Virus record (IMG/VR): IMGVR_UViG_3300042887_002362
Span: 1 to 38,276 of that record
Source of the DNA: a virus
DNA: 38,276 bases
Strand: one strand, 5' to 3'
Below, in pieces: positions 25,201 through 32,202 of this stretch; position 1 is the first letter of the stretch; each line of letters starts with the position of its first letter. The notes below the pieces were generated by a model. The model was not told the origin of the DNA. It saw only the letters and a program-made list of their open reading frames with translations, and searched no databases. Both the position numbers and the translations under genes were made by a program.

Positions 25201-25677
25201 TATCTTAGTTGATGGGAATATATTATTGGATGTATCATACGTTATATATAAACCATCATTTGTTTCCAATGAAACACAATCATTATCATCATCAAACCAA
25301 ACTTTTATAGTGTCTAAATATGAATAATTAATATTGTTTGTTTTTACTAATCGAAGGTTGTTTTGATATGATGACAATGTTATTATGAAAGAATCTGTGG
25401 ATTTTAAAGGACTTTCTATTTTTGACAACTTTATTACATCTTGGGGTGTATTTTTATCTGCAAAAATATATTCAGAATTTAAAAAACCAGTTAGAAACAT
25501 ACCGGTTCTTTTGTTTATTTTTACATCTTTAGAGTTATTTAAAAATTCATAAATATTTGCTTTAAAACCATTTTCAAAAATAATAGGATGACCTATATTA
25601 TCTATTTTTTCTCCCATCACATCAAAATTAATAGGATACCAATATATATCTGATATTTTATTTGAATATAGTTCCAT
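22255..25677 (-). CDS. LamG-domain virion protein with inserted beta-propeller (1140 aa)
   Basis: The N-terminal half (1-540) is beta-rich with no recognised family. About residue 545 a concanavalin/LamG domain begins (YITLDGKNHIVLPA; NNLTVSFWLRVNDWANINGQ, then QIFGNYYDSGFGF). After GIAYNLNYKL it gives way to repeated short blades of an NHL/SMP-type propeller (about 650-870; IDSNENLYLYDKQNKLVVKL, IDNNNNLWEVIGGNLY, CDVNNNLWIVHVKDGL). The LamG fold resumes near 905 (LPPGWHNFTFVFDSTNGCAK; VADVGQIVMYNKALTQGEI), through about 1035. The C-terminus (KWNVPIGVRNYIEEIKHWFQ ... IRSNIKKITPAHTDLYKINW) looks like a virion-attachment module. A carbohydrate-binding, tail-associated role is inferred. First of several minus-strand genes from the convergent hairpin. 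Confidence 0.75.
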   Translation of the reverse strand: MELYSNKISDIYWYPINFDVMGEKIDNIGHPIIFENGFKANIYEFLNNSKDVKINKRTGMFLTGFLNSEYIFADKNTPQDVIKLSKIESPLKSTDSFIITLSSYQNNLRLVKTNNINYSYLDTIKVWFDDDNDCVSLETNDGLYITYDTSNNIFPSTKISPPSDTQRFNYILGDDNIVLFSYNSNFSKIVYANTGNKNILQLTNISYSLNTALPTSSILKFVSFKKQDLIYDNVKNSYFTKYIASPLLSQKNLTPTQESLTANYLQNYLALFPYENPLFDDQTETVTYKLQIHGLKNYQTPEYNYSEGVEYIENYPSIRRKYTGIFSGTNQHHGLESVHLGFSTNTYLREFAPDKYTVFYFPPTTKRLSVHNSGIADDGAYSGELPYVSDRIYAKQMPYDEITPGQPQPTSIKRQDGTWVCSWLSGNQSGDKLWVDRYFNSAYYTVDTKLTNTDLLYNEKLNPNVDFEVWDEPSTLVFEPGCQYIYFRSGQENSKTFLSYLSADFYNPLGSKILDISNFNTSPLIDNSPYKNNGLLFYNDENNFHNDYITLDGKNHIVLPAKNTLLEKNNLTVSFWLRVNDWANINGQQIFGNYYDSGFGFINEASITTPIFTVLDKTAGIAYNLNYKLSHLDDINLPKDLYHSNCIVQRMADLTYWIIDVQNKILRKYSIEGKITIEKNISNRMSYIDQVEIDSNENLYLYDKQNKLVVKLNTYGNYINTSVLTYPYNRIEVGLDDVLKYSYGESSCIDNNNNLWEVIGGNLYKERQIYANIGQVQQITCDVNNNLWIVHVKDGLTKFNINDNKFEFTKSIGKNSLIDENCFVYDGQYRFLNFIRAPKTSVTCIETNNKTEELAVLIDDSDKIVYLINSEGVLVSRLNLYGLLTVDVSTVQENHTFKAIGDFSSYQYLRKFGALKKNLSWKFKIASANGKDGQLSKLTHDISELPPGWHNFTFVFDSTNGCAKYYIDTYLVDAVEFQKAKYQIQYDYKSSLLVGASNVKNTSLNDLIQINDAYKLVADVGQIVMYNKALTQGEISQIYFASDLSIDKGPLKWNVPIGVRNYIEEIKHWFQMQLPTNKSKYYNINIHNLKANDDVKKLIENSIRSNIKKITPAHTDLYKINWLDSTKKETESIEYINTCQ

Positions 25678-25685
25678 TTTAATAC

Positions 25686-26417
25686 TTAACTGTAAAAATC
25701 AGTTTCTAATGATTTATTAAAATCGACATCAACGGTAATTGATTGTAAGGTGCTATAAGGTAATAAACAATTTATACTGTGAATATCCAAAACATCTTTC
25801 TTTTTAAGAAGAGTGCTTATAAGTCCAAATTCTTTATTCAAACCTCTTAATATAAAAGACACATCAAAACATCTAGTATCTAGATTATACGATATTTTAG
25901 GTGGTTCTAAAAATTTTGAAATATCAGGTTGTTCTAAGTAATAATTTTCACAAAATGTTAATGTTAGTGTATATGATAATTTAGAAGAATATGTGTTTTT
26001 AATTATATCAAATTGATGTACTGTTACATTGATTTTAGCAATATTTCCATATAATTCTTTTAAATTATTATAAACAACATAAATTTTTTTATTGACCTCA
26101 TCTAACCAATAATCTGGACTTTTATTTCCATCTAAGGTTGATATGAATCTATCATCATTATTAGCAGGATATATTTCATTTTCTTCATATTTTATTTTAT
26201 CGAAAATAAAACCATTTAGAGTTTCGATAAAAACAACATCGTAAAAACAATCAAATCTTTTAATTGCATTATTTTGTAAATCTGAATATATAGGAGAATA
26301 TATAGTGCTATATTTTAAATATAACGAAGACAAAGAAACATTTGACGGTAATATCTTACCAGAAGGTGTTCTCATCCAAAGTTCGCCTAATATATCTATA
26401 TCGTTTAGTTTACTCAT
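25686..26417 (-). CDS. Hypothetical beta-rich structural protein (243 aa)
   Basis: Begins MSKLNDIDILGELWMRTPSG and consists mainly of alternating hydrophobic strands (FDCFYDVVFIETLNGFIFDK; KINVTVHQFDIIKNT; SYTLTLTFCENYYL; RCFDVSFILRGLNKEFGLI). There is no catalytic motif, signal peptide or membrane span. It lies 8 nt after the 224-aa gene and 8 nt before the LamG protein, inside the large structural run, so a tail or baseplate component is likely. TGTAAATA at 26434-26427 is a weak late-promoter match. The family is unknown to me. Confidence 0.55.
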   Translation of the reverse strand: MSKLNDIDILGELWMRTPSGKILPSNVSLSSLYLKYSTIYSPIYSDLQNNAIKRFDCFYDVVFIETLNGFIFDKIKYEENEIYPANNDDRFISTLDGNKSPDYWLDEVNKKIYVVYNNLKELYGNIAKINVTVHQFDIIKNTYSSKLSYTLTLTFCENYYLEQPDISKFLEPPKISYNLDTRCFDVSFILRGLNKEFGLISTLLKKKDVLDIHSINCLLPYSTLQSITVDVDFNKSLETDFYS

Positions 26418-26425
26418 ATTAAATA

Positions 26426-27100
26426 TTATTTACAATCTGGATAATTTGGATCATCATCTGCTTCTTTTTGTTTATCAACAAAATCTATAGTATATGGATT
26501 TTCGTAATTTTTATTTTGAAAAGGCTGTAATACTGTATATGATCTATTAGATTTAGGTTGCAAGTTTAAGATATTTTCTTGTATTGGTTTCTTAGTCCAA
26601 TTCACAACTACCGGAAGGTAATAGCACGGATTTTTTGTTTCAAATACATACAAAATATCATTATTAACACCAAAAATTCTAGTATATAACAATTCTACAG
26701 CATCAAAAATAGCATTCGTAACTTGCCCATCCATTTTGGGTTTTGATAATATTAATTTAAATTCAATTTTAGTTGGATTCGCAACTGCGATTTGATATAC
26801 ATATGCACTTATACCATATGTTTGAGTAGATGCTGTCGATGTAAAATAAAATGTTTTATTTATTTTATAATTTCGTGGATCTCCTATTTCTAGTGGAAAA
26901 GGTATAGTATTGTTTGTTGTTGATTTATAAAAAAGCTTTTGTGTTATAGTCTCATCATCAAATATATAATCAATTTTGTATATTTTTTTAGAAACGTTTA
27001 AAGATGATGGATTCAAAGTTAATGTTAATGGAGCATAATCCGAAATTATGGTATTATTAATCGATGTTTTTAAATCTACTGTTCTTTCAAATTTTAGCAT
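26426..27100 (-). CDS. Hypothetical beta-rich structural protein (224 aa)
   Basis: Starts MLKFERTVDLKTSINNTIIS. The middle is beta-rich (YKIDYIFDDETITQKLFYKS; KTFYFTSTASTQTYGISAYV; KIEFKLILSKPKMDGQVTNA) and the C-terminus is hydrophilic and acidic (KQKEADDDPNYPDCK). NAIFDAVELLYTRIFGVNND forms a helix in the centre. It precedes the 243-aa gene by an 8-nt gap and follows the adhesin by a 44-bp gap. No family is recognised; a structural role is inferred from context. Confidence 0.55.
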   Translation of the reverse strand: MLKFERTVDLKTSINNTIISDYAPLTLTLNPSSLNVSKKIYKIDYIFDDETITQKLFYKSTTNNTIPFPLEIGDPRNYKINKTFYFTSTASTQTYGISAYVYQIAVANPTKIEFKLILSKPKMDGQVTNAIFDAVELLYTRIFGVNNDILYVFETKNPCYYLPVVVNWTKKPIQENILNLQPKSNRSYTVLQPFQNKNYENPYTIDFVDKQKEADDDPNYPDCK

Positions 27101-27144
27101 TTGTTTTATAATACTTAATAATAAATGTTAAATATTCCATTTTA

Positions 27145-29118
27145 TTATGTTAATGTTCTTGTTGTAATTGTTGTATATCCACAATAACTATACGTGTTAC
27201 CACTTTGACCGCAGAAACATCCACCATAGCATGGGTCACCATTAAATCCAGGTGGACAACCATCGATAGGATCATTATCAGTACACGTACATGTAACAAT
27301 CCCGTTACAAACTGTTGAAATATTTGTAACGATATTAACCGATAGTGTCGTAGAACAAGTTGCACCATTAATTGTAAGTGTCATGGTTTTAGTTCCTGCT
27401 GTAGATGTAGTAACATTTAATGTCAGTAGACCATATCCTTTATATAAAGCAAAATTTCCGGTTAAGCTTGCGCCATTTATATCTCCAGTAGTAACTCCTG
27501 TTATAGTATATGGTATATTTCCATCTTCTAATAAAGAAGTATCTAACTTGAACTCTACTGTTGATGCATTTATGTTTTTATTTAATATATATAAGTTTGG
27601 ATACACTCTCCAATTTTTATTCTTTGCCGTAATCCAATTACAAGAACATGTTCCCGTATTATCATTAACATAAATGCTCCATTCACTTGTTATAGATGGA
27701 GATTTGGTTGGCAATTGGTTAAATATGTCATTTATATTGGTTGCTGACATATTGTTATTTTTTATTGATATTACTCTGGTTTCATCATTTGGTGTATATA
27801 TATTAGATAATCCACTTAAATTTCCGCTTAAATTATTATTATCCACATATAATTTTTGAAATGAAACACAAGAAGTTAAATTTAAAGTTGATAAATTATT
27901 ATCATTAAAATTAATTGTTTTTAATTTTATACATTGTGATAAATTTAATGTTGTAATATTTTGTGTATTACAAGTTAAAGTTTCTAACAATAAACAATTT
28001 GTTAAATTTATTTGTCCTCCCAAATTTGTAGGAGAATTGACAACGATTGATGTTAACGATTGTCTTGGCTCAATTTGAAGATTATTACCATCAATTAATA
28101 ATGTTACACCAGCACCATTTGTTGGATTAGTTGTGATAGAAGGAGCAGAACTCCAGCCACTCCATAATACAGGTTGTGTTTGTGCTCCTGTACTAGAACA
28201 ACTATATCCTCTTTCATCGTTGCTACTTTGCAAACTTAAAAACTCTGAACCATCAATCCAACATCCACCTTCTCCCCCATTACCAAATGACGTAGTGGAA
28301 CCAGAAAGTCCATTTTGTCCATCTTGCCCCCAATCACCACCGTTGCCACCATCACCTGTAAATATACCTGCTTCGTATAATATACCATCTAATCCCAATC
28401 CAAAATTTTTATTATAACCTTGACCTCTTCCGCCGTTTGCCCCTGTATATGTTATACAGTTACGACTTTTAGTATTACATGTGCCAACTGTAGACGCATT
28501 ACAACTAGATGCATTAGTATAATATTGGCAATATGAACCACAATTACTTCCAACTGTACAGTCATTTGGAGTAGAACAGTAATTCACTCCTTGGCAATTA
28601 AGTATACAACATTTATTACAGTATTGGGCACCTCCGCAATTAGTAGATGATATTGATACCCAAGTTTTATACGCCCCTCCTCCCCCTCCGCCTCCCCCGC
28701 CTCCTCCATATATATTTCCAGTATTGGATATAATGATATTTCTTTTGGTATATATGGCAGTGCCGCCCTTTCCTCCGTTACTACCCGCTATGCTACCACC
28801 ACCTGACCCAATAGTTCCACTTGCCCCATATATATTCCCCTTGTTTATAATAATAACCTGATCATATGGTCTAAATGTAGTTGAACTATCAGCAGGAATT
28901 GTGATAGCTGGCGTTAATGGGTTTTCTGAATATATATTCACGCCCGAATTAATTGTGATTATACCTCTAAGTTTTTTTCCACCATTTCTATTCCATCCAT
29001 AATTAGTGGTTGCTAAATTATTTATACGTGTCCATAAATTTAAATTTTGTTGGTCTGTAGTTATCGTATCAACTACATTTAACCAACTACCATAATAACC
29101 TAATCCTAGTGATGCCAC
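27145..29118 (-). CDS. Glycine-rich adhesin with leucine-rich repeats and EGF-like tail (657 aa)
   Basis: The start is GTG at 29118, overlapping the upstream TAG by 1 nt. The N-terminus MASLGLGYYGSWLNVV matches the next adhesin. VIIINKGNIYGASGTIGSGG leads to a poly-glycine run (about 139-152), then a Cys-rich insert with 12 Cys (about 160-225) and TYTGANGGRGQG with more GG turns. From about 350 the protein differs from its paralogs: leucine-rich repeats of the type LTxCxxLxTLxxxxNNLSTLNL (for example LKTINFNDNNLSTLNLTSCV) to about 470, an Ig-like region, and a C-terminal Cys cluster (NGIVTCTCTDNDPIDGCPPG, then CYGGCFCGQ) resembling EGF-like modules. Probably a host-receptor-binding adhesin. 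Bacterial-type LRRs on a phage adhesin are unusual. Confidence 0.75.
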   Translation of the reverse strand: MASLGLGYYGSWLNVVDTITTDQQNLNLWTRINNLATTNYGWNRNGGKKLRGIITINSGVNIYSENPLTPAITIPADSSTTFRPYDQVIIINKGNIYGASGTIGSGGGSIAGSNGGKGGTAIYTKRNIIISNTGNIYGGGGGGGGGGGAYKTWVSISSTNCGGAQYCNKCCILNCQGVNYCSTPNDCTVGSNCGSYCQYYTNASSCNASTVGTCNTKSRNCITYTGANGGRGQGYNKNFGLGLDGILYEAGIFTGDGGNGGDWGQDGQNGLSGSTTSFGNGGEGGCWIDGSEFLSLQSSNDERGYSCSSTGAQTQPVLWSGWSSAPSITTNPTNGAGVTLLIDGNNLQIEPRQSLTSIVVNSPTNLGGQINLTNCLLLETLTCNTQNITTLNLSQCIKLKTINFNDNNLSTLNLTSCVSFQKLYVDNNNLSGNLSGLSNIYTPNDETRVISIKNNNMSATNINDIFNQLPTKSPSITSEWSIYVNDNTGTCSCNWITAKNKNWRVYPNLYILNKNINASTVEFKLDTSLLEDGNIPYTITGVTTGDINGASLTGNFALYKGYGLLTLNVTTSTAGTKTMTLTINGATCSTTLSVNIVTNISTVCNGIVTCTCTDNDPIDGCPPGFNGDPCYGGCFCGQSGNTYSYCGYTTITTRTLT

Positions 29119-30041
29119 TAACTCTGTCCTCCTAATACATTAGTTTGATTTAGTAATGTAATTAATGATATTCCTTCTACCCAATTTCCACCGTTTCCTT
29201 TAGTGCCACCACTTCTTATTGGACTAGAATTTCCATCAACACCATTTTGGCCCCATGTTCCTCCGTTACCTCCCGTTCCTCCGTTACCAACTCCAGCAAA
29301 CCCATTTTGTTGAGGTATACCGTATCCTTGTCCAACACCACCATATCCACCGGTTGCAGATGTCCATGTTTTTGTACTACAATAATATGTTTGTCCATCA
29401 GATAGTGTTTTCCCATTACCATCTCCATCACAGCATTCCGGACAATTAAAACAATCGCTACAATATTGGCTACATCCACTATTAGTGGAACTACAGTAAT
29501 AATTTCTTGTATCATTCCATTGAGGTAATAATTTACTAACCGGACAATCATCACAATTACTAGCACTACAACAACTCTTAACTTGTGCTCCTATCGTGTA
29601 AGTTTCTTGTCCACCGCCTCCACCGCCTCCGCCTCCGCCTCCACCATATATATTTCCATTATTATTTAAATATATATTTTTTAATACTTTTAATGCGGTT
29701 CCTCCATTTCCTCCATTTCCTCCGTTTGTTGGGGTTTGATCGCCTTCTCCTCCAATTCCAGCGGTTCCACTAGCACCTAAAATATATCCATTATTTATAA
29801 TAAATATTTGATCATATGATCTAAAAAGATTTTGTGGTACTAATAATGCAGGAATTGATGCACTTGTTGAATATATGCTGTTACCTGTTGGTATTGTTAT
29901 AAATGCTTTTAACTTTTTACTTGTATTAGACCATCCACTATTCGAGGTAATAAAATTGTATAAATTTACATTAGCTTGTGTTGTTAAATTAAGTACAACA
30001 TTATACCAGCTTCCATAAAAACCTAGACCTAGTGATGCCAT
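29118..30041 (-). CDS. Glycine-rich adhesin with Cys-rich insert (307 aa)
   Basis: Starts MASLGLGFYGSWYNVV, paralogous to the following gene. Residues 15-110 (LTTQANVNLYNFITSNSGWS ... YDQIFIINNGYILGASGTAG) are the conserved adhesin fold, then NNNGNIYGGGGGGGGGGGGQ (about 126-145). A Cys-rich insert with 12 Cys (about 152-222; KSCCSASNCDDC; CSQYCSDCFNCPECC) follows, then TGGYGGVGQGYG and repeated GGNGGTWGQNG turns. The fold is that of Gp38-like receptor-recognition proteins whose tips pack as polyglycine helices. It lies 4 nt after the tail-fibre-like gene, the usual order for fibre then adhesin in T-even phages. It probably sits at the fibre tip and sets host range. Confidence 0.75.
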   Translation of the reverse strand: MASLGLGFYGSWYNVVLNLTTQANVNLYNFITSNSGWSNTSKKLKAFITIPTGNSIYSTSASIPALLVPQNLFRSYDQIFIINNGYILGASGTAGIGGEGDQTPTNGGNGGNGGTALKVLKNIYLNNNGNIYGGGGGGGGGGGGQETYTIGAQVKSCCSASNCDDCPVSKLLPQWNDTRNYYCSSTNSGCSQYCSDCFNCPECCDGDGNGKTLSDGQTYYCSTKTWTSATGGYGGVGQGYGIPQQNGFAGVGNGGTGGNGGTWGQNGVDGNSSPIRSGGTKGNGGNWVEGISLITLLNQTNVLGGQS

Positions 30042-30045
30042 ATCA

Positions 30046-32169
30046 TTATGATAACAAATCTCCTACGAGATACCATGTACTACCTGTCCAGTATGCGCTT
30101 GCAGCTGAATTTTGAAATCCTAATTTTTTGAAATCATTAGTTGGTGTTGATGATAAACCAGGTGACCCGGTTCCTTGTGCAAATTGCACTATACCTGCTC
30201 CTACTCTTATTACAGATACTTGTGTACCTGCCTTTAATCCAGATGGTAAATTTATGTTTATAGTATTTGTTGCATGGTTTGCCAAAATTGTTTTATCGTG
30301 ATCTGATTGTGTTACACTATAATTAGTTGTTGTTGTTATCGGTGCGTTTGGATCTTTTGTTATGGTTCCATTTATAGTAAAATTACCTGTTGTGGATAAT
30401 GCACCAAAAATCGTAACAGTATTTGAATCTGCTCTTAACTTTTCAATGTTGTTTGAGAATAATGATACTATACCATTAGCGGCCCCACCCGCTCCTATTA
30501 TTGGACTAAATACACCAGTATCACCATCTGGTCCAAACGCATAACCATTTATGGAACTATCAACATTCGAAGGAACTCCCTGATAAGATCTAAATCCAGT
30601 AGCGGAAACTCTCCCATTTACTGTTAATTTTTCGGTTGGATTGGTTGAACCAATACCAACATTACCAGATGGATTTATTCGCATCGCTTCTTGTTCGGTT
30701 GATACTAAAAATTGTATATCCGCATTGGCATGATTTGTTGCTAGTTTTAAATCTAAGTTATCATGATTCCAACTTAAATAAGAACCATAAGCATTTGTTG
30801 GTCCTCCCATTACAACACCCGCATAATTTGAATTTGGCGATAATAATGATATATAACAATTAGCACTATTTTCAAATATTCCAACACTATTAGCCTGTGG
30901 TGTTACAGCACCAGCTGATCCATTTTTGACATGTAATAAACCTTCTGGTAAATTTTCACCGATTCCAACCTTTCCGTCATTTTTTATTACAAATGGTGTA
31001 GTGTCTGTATTATTAACATCTTCTACTACTAATACATCGCCTGTTCCATTAGTTTTTTGCGTAATTCTTACTGTTGGATTTGCATTTTCTGATTCAAAAA
31101 CATGATTACCTATTGCATTAACATTTCCTATGAAGTTGTGATTACTTCCATTTGCTGAAATATTTCCAACTATTGTTAATTTTTCATTAGGATTCATTGT
31201 TCCTATGCCTACGAATCCATTATCATTAAAAACTATATCGTCACCATTTGCATCTATGAAATGAGCAATTGGCTGTGCGCCAGATTGTGTAACCTTTAAT
31301 GCTGGACCAGTTCCCACATTATATATTTCTACAGCAGAAGTAATTTCAACTTCTGTGTTTAAATATGTCGTTGTTCCATCTACTGTTAGATTACCAGAAA
31401 TTTTTGCATCTCCGCAAACATTTAAATTTTTTGCAATACCAACACCACCATCTACAACCAATGCACCAGTAGTACAAGAGGTGCTTTGATCTGTATTATT
31501 TAAAAGCAAATTACCACATATGTTTACATCTTTTGCAATACCAACACCACCATCTACAACCAATGCACCAGTAGTACAAGAGGTGCTTTCTTCTGTTCCA
31601 TTTATATTAACTGTGCTAGTGGAAGCAGTACTACCAATCTCTATATTTGTTGCTGCTCCACCAAAATTAATAGTAGTAGTAGTAGTTGTATTAAGTAAAT
31701 TGAAATTGGCAGTAGATGCTGTTAAATCTCCTCCTTCTATGTCCACATCTCCAACTACATTTAAATTTCCATCCAAGTTAGTATCGCCCCCTACATCTAA
31801 AACATATCCAGTTGTTATGGTATTTTTATTAATACCAACTTTTCCGTGTAATAAATTTCTACCATATGCAGTAGATAGAGGTATATTTAAACTAAACGAT
31901 TCTATACCAACACTGGTGGTAGGATTTAAACCTCTGACGAATAAACCTCTATTTCCAGCTATTGCACACAAAGCAGTATTATTAGAATAAAAATATCCAG
32001 CAAATGCACTTGCTGGAGCAACTGCACATAATGATCCTTGTAATGAAAAATCACCTAAAAATGGCTGTTCTGGACTAGCAATCGGATCATGAGAAGCTTC
32101 TGGATTTGTTGCATTTCCATATGTATGATGGTTTTTTCTGTGGTATTTTGCGTGGAATCTATTACTCAT
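30046..32169 (-). CDS. Tail-fibre-like protein (707 aa)
   Basis: The N-terminus (MSNRFHAKYHRKNHHTYGNA ... EASHDPIASPEQPFLGDFSL) is His-rich and resembles the start of virion proteins in marine T4-like phages; it probably attaches to the particle. The body has fibre-shaft motifs: repeated NLDGNLNVVGDVDIEGG-type turns, two near-identical copies of ESTSCTTGALVVDGGVGIAK, and repeated VGIGTxNPxEKLTVxG segments (about 315, 400, 505) typical of trimeric beta-helical fibres. The C-terminus (IVQFAQGTGSPGLS ... AYWTGSTWYLVGDLL) is a small domain common at the ends of phage and bacterial fibre proteins. No chaperone peptidase domain is seen. The adhesin gene starts 4 nt downstream. A TATAAATA box lies 25 nt upstream. 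Confidence 0.8.
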   Translation of the reverse strand: MSNRFHAKYHRKNHHTYGNATNPEASHDPIASPEQPFLGDFSLQGSLCAVAPASAFAGYFYSNNTALCAIAGNRGLFVRGLNPTTSVGIESFSLNIPLSTAYGRNLLHGKVGINKNTITTGYVLDVGGDTNLDGNLNVVGDVDIEGGDLTASTANFNLLNTTTTTTINFGGAATNIEIGSTASTSTVNINGTEESTSCTTGALVVDGGVGIAKDVNICGNLLLNNTDQSTSCTTGALVVDGGVGIAKNLNVCGDAKISGNLTVDGTTTYLNTEVEITSAVEIYNVGTGPALKVTQSGAQPIAHFIDANGDDIVFNDNGFVGIGTMNPNEKLTIVGNISANGSNHNFIGNVNAIGNHVFESENANPTVRITQKTNGTGDVLVVEDVNNTDTTPFVIKNDGKVGIGENLPEGLLHVKNGSAGAVTPQANSVGIFENSANCYISLLSPNSNYAGVVMGGPTNAYGSYLSWNHDNLDLKLATNHANADIQFLVSTEQEAMRINPSGNVGIGSTNPTEKLTVNGRVSATGFRSYQGVPSNVDSSINGYAFGPDGDTGVFSPIIGAGGAANGIVSLFSNNIEKLRADSNTVTIFGALSTTGNFTINGTITKDPNAPITTTTNYSVTQSDHDKTILANHATNTININLPSGLKAGTQVSVIRVGAGIVQFAQGTGSPGLSSTPTNDFKKLGFQNSAASAYWTGSTWYLVGDLLS
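31429..31589 (-). repeat. Direct repeat inside the fibre gene (two 59-bp copies)
   Basis: 31429-31487 and 31531-31589 are identical and offset by 102 bp (34 codons). They encode the two STSCTTGALVVDGGVGIAK copies. The offset keeps frame, so recombination could add or remove one shaft unit. Confidence 0.9.
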
Positions 32170-32194
32170 AAGTTTATAATTTGAAGCTTTTTAA

Positions 32195-32202
32195 TATTTA
32201 TA
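32195..32202 (-). promoter_or_regulatory. T4-like late promoter box TATAAATA
   Basis: Minus-strand TATAAATA (32202 to 32195) overlaps the stop codon of the 1914-aa gene and ends 25 nt before the ATG of the tail-fibre-like gene, the expected geometry for a T4-type late promoter. This is the best-placed such box in the window. Confidence 0.5.

Noticed and set aside
28133-28417. Plus-strand proline-rich ORF
   Set aside because: It is antisense to glycine codons (GGN read as NCC) of the adhesin gene and has no independent support.
27145-30041. Diversity-generating retroelement variable region in the adhesins
   Set aside because: No reverse transcriptase, no template repeat and no paired near-identical repeats differing at adenines were seen in this window.
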